A DNA stretch of 11,210 bases from Anaerolineales bacterium UBA2200 (GTDB taxonomy: Bacteria > Chloroflexota > Anaerolineae > UBA2200). The notes under the pieces were generated by a model. That model had not been told where the DNA came from and did not search any database. It saw only the letters and a program-made list of their open reading frames with translations. Where the stretch lies: assembly GCA_002327925.1 (NCBI GenBank), contig DCVA01000029.1, forward strand, positions 1 to 11,210. Reading direction: 5' to 3'. Below are positions 6,833 to 11,210 of this stretch, in pieces. The position numbers and the translations under genes are program-made. Position 1 is the stretch's first letter. Each line of letters opens with the position of its first letter.

Positions 6833-8335
6833 TTACTGCTCCGCCGACGCCTCTGCTTGTACTGTCCTCTCGCTGGTCTGGTTGCTCATGGCGCGACGAT
6901 ACAGCTCCACGTACTTTCTGGCCGATGCCTGCCATGAGAAATCAGCGGTCATGCCATTGACCTGCAGCTTTCGCCAGGTCTCAGGGTAGCGATAGTTCTC
7001 CAGGGCGCGAACGATTGCCGCGAAGAGCGCCCAGCGGTCGTAGCGCTCAAAAGAGAAACCGTTGCCCACTCCGGTACGAGGATCCCAGTCGCACACTGTG
7101 TCGGCCAGCCCTCCTGTCGAGCGCACGATGGGCACGCTGCCGTAGCGCATGGCGAGCATCTGTCCCAGCCCGCAGGGCTCGAAGCGAGAAGGCATCAGGA
7201 ACATGTCTGAGCCGGCGTAGATCTTTTGCGCCAGGGCAGCGTTGAAGGTGAGAAAGACCACGGCTCTCCCCGGGTACGTCTGGGACAAACGGGAGAACAT
7301 CTCGTGATAGTGAGGATCCCCCGTGCCCAGTACAACGACCTGCAGATTCAGATCCAGCAGGTGATCGATGACGTTGCCCAGAATGTCGAACCCCTTCTGG
7401 TCGGTCAGGCGTGAGACGATACCTGTGAGTGGCACCGAGGCATCTACATCGAGGCCGGCTTCCTGCTGCAAGGCCAACTTGTTGTTCACGCGCAGGTCCA
7501 GGTGATCAGCGTCGAAGGTGCGCGCGATGTACGGATCCGTGGCCGGGTTCATTACCTCATAGTCGATTCCGTTGACAATACCGAACAGTCTATCGCTGCG
7601 GTCACGCAGGATCGGATCCAGCTTCTCTCCACACTCGGGCGTCAGGATTTCCCTGGCATAGGTCTCTGACACGGTGTTGATGGCGTCGGCAAAGTAGATG
7701 CCGCGAGCCATAAAATCGACTACTTCTGCCAGGTCGGCCATCTCCGGGTGGTACATGAAGCCGTACTCGGCGATGCCCGCTATCTCAAGCACGCGATAGC
7801 CGAACACGCCCTGATAGGCGAGGTTGTGAATCGTATAGACAGAGGCGGTATGAGCAAAAAAGGGATCGTCGTGGTACACGGTCTTGAGCCAGTTCGGGAC
7901 AATGGCCGTGTGCCAATCGTTGCAGTGAATAACGTCCGGGCGCCAGTCCAGTCGATGAGTCATCTCCAGCGCACTGCGACAGAACAGGATAAAGCGCTCG
8001 GCATCATCAGGATACATGTAGATGCCATCGCGGTCGTAGTACTTGGTGTTCTCCACCAGGTAGACGGGGATTTCCGGCGCGAGCTGGCCCTGCAGGACCG
8101 AAACCTCTTCTGTCTGCCTGTCCATGGGAATGGGAAAGGGAGGCAGTACTTCCTTGAGGTCGAACTTGAGCGGGTCGATGCGTCCGTAGCGAGGCATCGC
8201 CACGCGGATATCGTGTCCCAGGGAGTGGATGGCCTTGGGCAGGGAGCCGGCGACATCGGCCAGCCCTCCAGTCTTGGCAAAGGGTACGACTTCAGCCGAC
8301 AGGTAGAGAATCTTGAGCGGGCGGTCGTTGTCCAT
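6833..8335 (-). CDS. glgA: Glycogen/starch synthase (GT5)
   Basis: The enzyme transfers glucose from a nucleotide sugar, normally ADP-glucose, to the non-reducing end of an alpha-1,4-glucan in cytoplasmic glycogen synthesis. The 500-residue protein has a GT-B layout. The N-terminal half has KTGGLADVAG (Lys21, substrate-binding lysine), HCNDWHT, TIHNLAYQG and NTVSETYAREI. The C-terminal half has GIVNGID, GIVSRLTDQKG, RFEPCGL with catalytic-type Glu386, and STGGLADTV. I set the start at ATG 8335, which gives the canonical N-terminus. A longer reading to 8485 would run 50 codons into the overlapping coaE gene in another frame. A GGGAG site (8348-8344) lies 8 nt upstream and overlaps the last codons of coaE, so translational coupling is likely. 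No other glycogen gene (glgB, glgC) is in the window. The last 20 residues are polar and probably disordered. Confidence 0.95.
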   Translation of the reverse strand: MDNDRPLKILYLSAEVVPFAKTGGLADVAGSLPKAIHSLGHDIRVAMPRYGRIDPLKFDLKEVLPPFPIPMDRQTEEVSVLQGQLAPEIPVYLVENTKYYDRDGIYMYPDDAERFILFCRSALEMTHRLDWRPDVIHCNDWHTAIVPNWLKTVYHDDPFFAHTASVYTIHNLAYQGVFGYRVLEIAGIAEYGFMYHPEMADLAEVVDFMARGIYFADAINTVSETYAREILTPECGEKLDPILRDRSDRLFGIVNGIDYEVMNPATDPYIARTFDADHLDLRVNNKLALQQEAGLDVDASVPLTGIVSRLTDQKGFDILGNVIDHLLDLNLQVVVLGTGDPHYHEMFSRLSQTYPGRAVVFLTFNAALAQKIYAGSDMFLMPSRFEPCGLGQMLAMRYGSVPIVRSTGGLADTVCDWDPRTGVGNGFSFERYDRWALFAAIVRALENYRYPETWRKLQVNGMTADFSWQASARKYVELYRRAMSNQTSERTVQAEASAEQ

Positions 8336-8340
8336 AGCGA

Positions 8341-8529
8341 TTACTCCCAGTCGATAATCCATGTGCACAGGCCGGCCAGAAGAACGCAGACCAGGGAGAC
8401 GAACAACCGTTGCGTCAGGCGCAGGCCTGCGTCTCCCGAAGTGAACCAGAAGATGGTGACCATTCCGATGGCCAGAATCGCCCACATTGTAGCGAGGGGG
8501 TGCGTCTCAAACCATTTCCGCAAGGGCAT
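8341..8529 (-). CDS. Possible separately translated small two-helix membrane protein
   Basis: The last 62 codons of the coaE frame, from the ATG at 8529, could be made as an independent protein. They encode a basic amphipathic start (MPLRKWFETHP) and two hydrophobic segments, about residues 12-29 and 42-59, joined by a short polar turn. The product would therefore be a small membrane hairpin. A GGAGGG sequence at 8541-8536 sits 6-7 nt before this ATG and is the best Shine-Dalgarno match I found in the window. No stop codon separates it from coaE, so it may instead be only a C-terminal tail of CoaE, or both forms may exist. The function is unknown and I recognise no family. Confidence 0.35.
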   Translation of the reverse strand: MPLRKWFETHPLATMWAILAIGMVTIFWFTSGDAGLRLTQRLFVSLVCVLLAGLCTWIIDWE

Positions 8530-9177
8530 TTCATTCCCTCCAGACATGCTCTCGCCAGCCGCGAGAGCCAGTTCTCCTTCGATGCGAGACCATTCGCGCT
8601 CTACCTGGGATCTGGTCTGCTCCAGGGAGCCGCCGTTGTCGATCACCACGTCGGCCAGTGCGATCTTGTCTTCCTGCGATGGCTGGGCACTGATTCTCAG
8701 CTCTGCTTCAGCCCGGGTGAGGGAGCGAGTCCTGATCAGCCGCTCGAGCTGCTGATCTCGCGGGCAGGTCACAGCCCACAACTCGTTGCAGCGCTCGCGC
8801 ATGCCCGACTCGATGAGCTTGATGGCCTCGAGCACCACAACCCTGCGCCCCCGGGCCATTTGATCCCGAATCTGCCTCTCCGCCTCGGCTACCACCGCCG
8901 GGTGAACGATTGCTTCGAGCCGGGCCAGGGAGGCAGCATCAGAGAAGACCCTCTCGCCCAGCATTGCACGGTCGATCTGACCGTCAGCTTGCCGGATCTC
9001 GTTCCCAAACTCGTCCACGATCCGCTGGTTCGTGACCGTTCCGGCGCGCATCACCTGGTGTGCGAGGGAGTCGGCATCGATCACGAAGGCACCCAGGCCG
9101 GAGAGCAGCCCGGCAACGGTGCTTTTCCCTGTGGCGATGTTGCCCGTGAGTCCGATGACGAAAGTGCCGTGAACCAT
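8341..9177 (-). CDS. coaE: Dephospho-CoA kinase with C-terminal two-helix membrane tail
   Basis: CoaE phosphorylates dephospho-CoA with ATP in the last step of coenzyme A synthesis. The kinase core spans about residues 5-205. It has the P-loop GNIATGKS (12-19), DADSLAHQV, an FG-containing segment, IVHPAVVAEAE, an EAIKLIESG segment where many homologues have PLLFE, and the LID/base part QQLERLIRTR through ADVVIDN. Typical CoaE proteins are about 195-210 residues. This one has 278, because the frame continues through a polar hinge into two hydrophobic helices (about 228-245 and 258-275). An internal ATG at residue 217 is preceded by GGAGGG, so the tail may also be made alone. I placed the start at ATG 9177, 13 nt after the ABC-F stop, because it gives the canonical N-terminus. 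Its own ribosome site is weak (GGGC, 8 nt away), suggesting coupling to the upstream gene. glgA follows after 5 nt. A frameshift error in the assembly joining two genes is the main alternative for the tail. Confidence 0.9.
   Translation of the reverse strand: MVHGTFVIGLTGNIATGKSTVAGLLSGLGAFVIDADSLAHQVMRAGTVTNQRIVDEFGNEIRQADGQIDRAMLGERVFSDAASLARLEAIVHPAVVAEAERQIRDQMARGRRVVVLEAIKLIESGMRERCNELWAVTCPRDQQLERLIRTRSLTRAEAELRISAQPSQEDKIALADVVIDNGGSLEQTRSQVEREWSRIEGELALAAGESMSGGNEMPLRKWFETHPLATMWAILAIGMVTIFWFTSGDAGLRLTQRLFVSLVCVLLAGLCTWIIDWE
8344..8348 (-). promoter_or_regulatory. Ribosome binding site of glgA inside the coaE stop region
   Basis: GGGAG on the minus strand lies 8 nt before the glgA ATG at 8335. 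It is formed by the final Trp-Glu codons of the coaE reading frame, directly before its TAA (8343-8341). This fixes the glgA start and implies translational coupling to the upstream frame. Confidence 0.65.
8536..8541 (-). promoter_or_regulatory. Internal Shine-Dalgarno sequence within coaE
   Basis: GGAGGG on the minus strand encodes Gly-Gly in the coaE frame. It is ideally spaced (6-7 nt) before the in-frame ATG at 8529 that begins the membrane segment. Confidence 0.45.
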
Positions 9178-9190
9178 CGGGCGCTGCCCA

Positions 9191-11095
9191 TCACTCTCCG
9201 GCAAGGGACGCCCATTCTTCAAGGCGCACCTGGAGCTCCTCCTGTGCGTCGGCGTACTCTCGACCCAGATCATAGAGATCCGTGATGCGCTGTGCGCGGC
9301 TGGCCTCCTCGAGCCCGCTACTGATGGCAGCCACTCGCGCTTCCAGTTTCTGGATCGTCGCTTCCAGATCCGTCCTCCTCTGCTCTAGCTGGCGTTGTTG
9401 CCTCTGGGCCCGTTGCTGCTCGATCTCCGTCTGTCTCCTGGCGTTCTCCCTCTTCTTCGCCGGTGCCGTGGCGCGAAAGGATTCCTGTTCCTGCCGGACC
9501 AGTTGCAGATAGGCCGTGTAGTTGCCAGAGTAGGCGCGGACCCGGCCCCCATCGACCGCCCAGACCTGGGTGGCCAGAGCATCGACAAAGAACCGGTCGT
9601 GCGATACGAATAGAATCGTGCCATCATAGCCCTTCAATACTTCCTCGAGCATCTCCTGGGACTGGATGTCAAGTTGGTTTGTGGGCTCGTCGAGGAGCAG
9701 GAAGTTGGCTTTCTGCAGGGCCAGAATGGCCAGGGCAACGCGGCCGCGTTCGCCGCCGCTCAAGACACCAACCGGCTTGAACACATCATCGCCCGAGAAG
9801 AGGAATCGTCCCAGTAAGCTCCGAGCCTGCTCGACGGGGGTATTCTTGGCCGCAAGGATGTGGTTCAGGATGGTGGATCCCGGATCCAGATTCTCATACC
9901 CCTGTGCCAGGTAGGCGACGTGGACACTGGTACCCAGTCTGACTTCTCCGGACAGAGGGGATACTTCGCCGAGCACCGTCTTGAGGAAGGTGGTCTTGCC
10001 GCAGCCGTTTGGTCCCAGCAGGGCAACGCGCTCCCTTCGCCTCAGCAACAGGTCCGGAAATCGGAGCAACGGACGGTCGTAGCCGACAGCCAGCTCATGG
10101 ACGGTGAGTACATTGTTGCCACCGCGAGCCTTGCTGGTGAGGGTGAGCTTCATCACCTTCTGATCGTGCGGCCGCTCCAGCCTATCCATGCGCTCAAGGC
10201 GTGTCTCACGCCCCCGTGCCTCTCTACTCCGTTGGCCGGCCTTGTAGCGGCGGACAAAGTCCTCGGTGCGGGCGATCTCCTCCTGTTGCGCCTGATACTC
10301 AGCCCGCTTTCGAGCTCTGCGCTCGGCGCTCAGGTCCAGATAGCGAGTGTAGTTGCCGCTGTACTGTTCCAGGGTGCCAGAATCCATCTCCCATACGCGA
10401 TTGGCCACCTGATCCAGGAAGTAGCGGTCATGTGCTACAACCACAAAGCTGGCGCGCCATCCTTTGAGGTATTCTTCCAGCCACTGCGTCGCTTGCAGGT
10501 CCAGGTGATTGATTGGTTCGTCGAGGAGCAGCAAATCCGGTTTGAGCAGCAGGAGCTGGGCGAGTTGTGCGCGGGTGCGCTGCCCGCCGCTCAAGAGGGC
10601 CAGGGGCTTGTGCATATCGGCTTCGGCGAAGCCCAGCCCCAGCAAGACCTGCCTGATCTCCTGCTCATAGGTGTATCCACCGGCCTGTTCGAACTGATGC
10701 ATCAGTTCGCCGTAGCGCTCCAGAACGCGCTCGCTGTGCTGGGGGTTGGCCAGCTCCAGCTCCAGAGCCTGCAGGCGAGTCTGCTGTGCATGCAGTTCGG
10801 CAAACACCGAGTCCATTGCCTCGTAGACGGTGCGCTGGGCAGCGTCGTCGGAGGCTGCAGCGAGCCAATCCGTTGCCTGGCTCAGGTAGCCGACGCGGAC
10901 CGACCGGGAGACAGACACGCGGCCTGCTGACGGTGTCTCGAGGCCGGCCAGGATGCGGAGCAGGGTGGTCTTTCCCGTTCCGTTGGCGCCGACGAGCGCG
11001 ATGTGGTCTCCGTGGGCAACCTGAAAAGACACGTCAGCAAAGACGTCCTGCGCCCCGAAATGGATTGCCAGACCTTCACCCATAGCGATGGACAT
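9191..11095 (-). CDS. ABC-F family ATPase (translation factor type)
   Basis: ABC-F proteins are soluble, with two fused ABC domains and no membrane part. Characterised members bind the ribosomal E site and relieve stalled or faulty states. The first domain has Walker A GANGTGKT (36-43), signature LSGGQ (168-172), Walker B region DEPINHLD (192-199) and switch His in VVAHDRYF. A charged helical linker with FVRRYKAGQRSREARGR is the P-site interaction motif region. It is of ordinary length, which argues against an antibiotic-resistance subtype with a long loop. The second domain has GPNGCGKTT (361-369), LSGGE (445-449), DEPTNQLD (469-476) and FVSHDRFF. Residues from about 540 to 634 form a Gln/Arg/Glu-rich coiled-coil C-terminal domain, as in Uup/YdiF-like members. 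The usual DEPTNHLD is altered in both halves (Thr195 to Ile; His474 to Gln). The ATG at 11095 gives the expected distance to the first FG motif. It heads the abcF-coaE-glgA operon and has almost no leader. Confidence 0.92.
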   Translation of the reverse strand: MSIAMGEGLAIHFGAQDVFADVSFQVAHGDHIALVGANGTGKTTLLRILAGLETPSAGRVSVSRSVRVGYLSQATDWLAAASDDAAQRTVYEAMDSVFAELHAQQTRLQALELELANPQHSERVLERYGELMHQFEQAGGYTYEQEIRQVLLGLGFAEADMHKPLALLSGGQRTRAQLAQLLLLKPDLLLLDEPINHLDLQATQWLEEYLKGWRASFVVVAHDRYFLDQVANRVWEMDSGTLEQYSGNYTRYLDLSAERRARKRAEYQAQQEEIARTEDFVRRYKAGQRSREARGRETRLERMDRLERPHDQKVMKLTLTSKARGGNNVLTVHELAVGYDRPLLRFPDLLLRRRERVALLGPNGCGKTTFLKTVLGEVSPLSGEVRLGTSVHVAYLAQGYENLDPGSTILNHILAAKNTPVEQARSLLGRFLFSGDDVFKPVGVLSGGERGRVALAILALQKANFLLLDEPTNQLDIQSQEMLEEVLKGYDGTILFVSHDRFFVDALATQVWAVDGGRVRAYSGNYTAYLQLVRQEQESFRATAPAKKRENARRQTEIEQQRAQRQQRQLEQRRTDLEATIQKLEARVAAISSGLEEASRAQRITDLYDLGREYADAQEELQVRLEEWASLAGE

Positions 11096-11103
11096 GGTGC
11101 GTC

Positions 11104-11126
11104 ACCGGATTATAGCACAAACCGGT
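11104..11126. promoter_or_regulatory. Inverted repeat bracketing the ABC-F -10 box
   Basis: ACCGG (11104-11108) and CCGGT (11122-11126) are complementary arms 13 bp apart, with the whole -10 box between them. A repressor binding here would cover the promoter. The arms are only 5 bp, so this is tentative. Confidence 0.22.
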
Positions 11127-11136
11127 CGCGTTTCAG
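11109..11136 (-). promoter_or_regulatory. Extended -10 promoter for the abcF-coaE-glgA operon
   Basis: On the minus strand a perfect TATAAT (11114-11109) is preceded directly by TGC, an extended -10. A weak -35, CTGAAA (11136-11131), is 16 bp upstream with four of six matches. The predicted transcription start near 11102 leaves only about 6 nt before the ATG at 11095, with no Shine-Dalgarno sequence. Translation would be leaderless or nearly so. Confidence 0.6.
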
Positions 11137-11210
11137 CAGGGCCTGCGCAACGCTTTGCACCTGAGCGGGGGCTGAGCAAGCCCGGACGCGTCAAATCAAA
11201 TGATAATGTC

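Noticed and set aside
8336..8485. N-terminal extension of GlgA by 50 residues
   Set aside because: The extension is an Arg/Pro/His-rich out-of-frame reading of the coaE tail. The canonical GlgA N-terminus and a GGGAG site support ATG 8335.
7748..8755. Plus-strand open frame (335 codons) across glgA and coaE
   Set aside because: It spans two well-supported minus-strand genes and shows no domain of its own.
9178..9273. N-terminal extension of CoaE by 32 residues
   Set aside because: It overlaps the ABC-F coding sequence out of frame and precedes the conserved start of the kinase fold only with low-complexity residues.
8410..9285. Plus-strand open frame (291 codons) opposite coaE
   Set aside because: Fully antisense to the coaE kinase motifs. 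The His/Pro/Arg-rich composition is typical of a shadow and there is no ribosome site or promoter.
9860..10930. Long plus-strand open frame (356 codons) opposite the ABC-F gene
   Set aside because: It is antisense to a clear ABC-F coding region with all motifs. The translated product is Gln/Leu-rich with no recognisable domain, as expected for a GC-rich shadow frame.
11169..11183. Small hairpin GGGCT-N5-AGCCC near the right end as a terminator
   Set aside because: The stem is only 5 bp, no T tract follows on either strand, and there is no visible gene end next to it within the window.

Overview
The window is a compact, GC-rich bacterial chromosome segment. It holds seven intact protein-coding genes, almost no intergenic space, and no RNA genes, mobile elements or CRISPR arrays that I can see. 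The best guess for the host is Chloroflexota, probably Anaerolineae-like. The basis is the secreted M28 peptidase with a Thr/Ala/Pro-rich linker and a DNRLRE-type C-terminal module, the proline-rich lipoprotein tether of the solute-binding protein, and the style of the CoaE and ABC-F sequences. This assignment is inference from protein style, not a database result.

Layout. Positions 1-120 hold a sigma70-like promoter. Positions 121-2085 (+) encode a secreted two-zinc M28 aminopeptidase-type enzyme. It meets tail to tail, with overlapping stop codons, a minus-strand pair: a GalT/HIT-like protein (4920-3829) followed 7 nt later by an RqcH/NFACT protein (3821-2082). A 141-bp divergent region (4921-5061) carries back-to-back promoters with a perfect inverted repeat between them. 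To its right a lipoprotein solute-binding protein of the SBP_bac_5 family runs on the plus strand (5062-6825). It converges, 7 bp apart, with a second minus-strand operon: ABC-F ATPase (11095-9191), dephospho-CoA kinase (9177-8341) and glycogen/starch synthase glgA (8335-6833). An extended -10 promoter lies immediately upstream of the ABC-F start.

How the genes may work together. The M28 peptidase and the peptide/oligosaccharide-type binding lipoprotein are both exported and would suit scavenging of external protein or peptides. RqcH (C-terminal tailing of stalled nascent chains) and ABC-F (translation factor ATPase) both act on ribosomes. CoaE completes coenzyme A, and GlgA builds storage glucan.

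Points most worth a second look: CoaE carries an in-frame two-helix membrane tail preceded by a near-perfect internal Shine-Dalgarno sequence and ATG; a 15-bp perfect dyad sits between two divergent promoters; several promoters share a GTGCTA extended -10 and give very short leaders; and the M28 enzyme has an apparently duplicated N-terminal module. I do not see clear evidence for a wholly new multi-gene system. Most genes are recognisable housekeeping or nutrient-scavenging functions.
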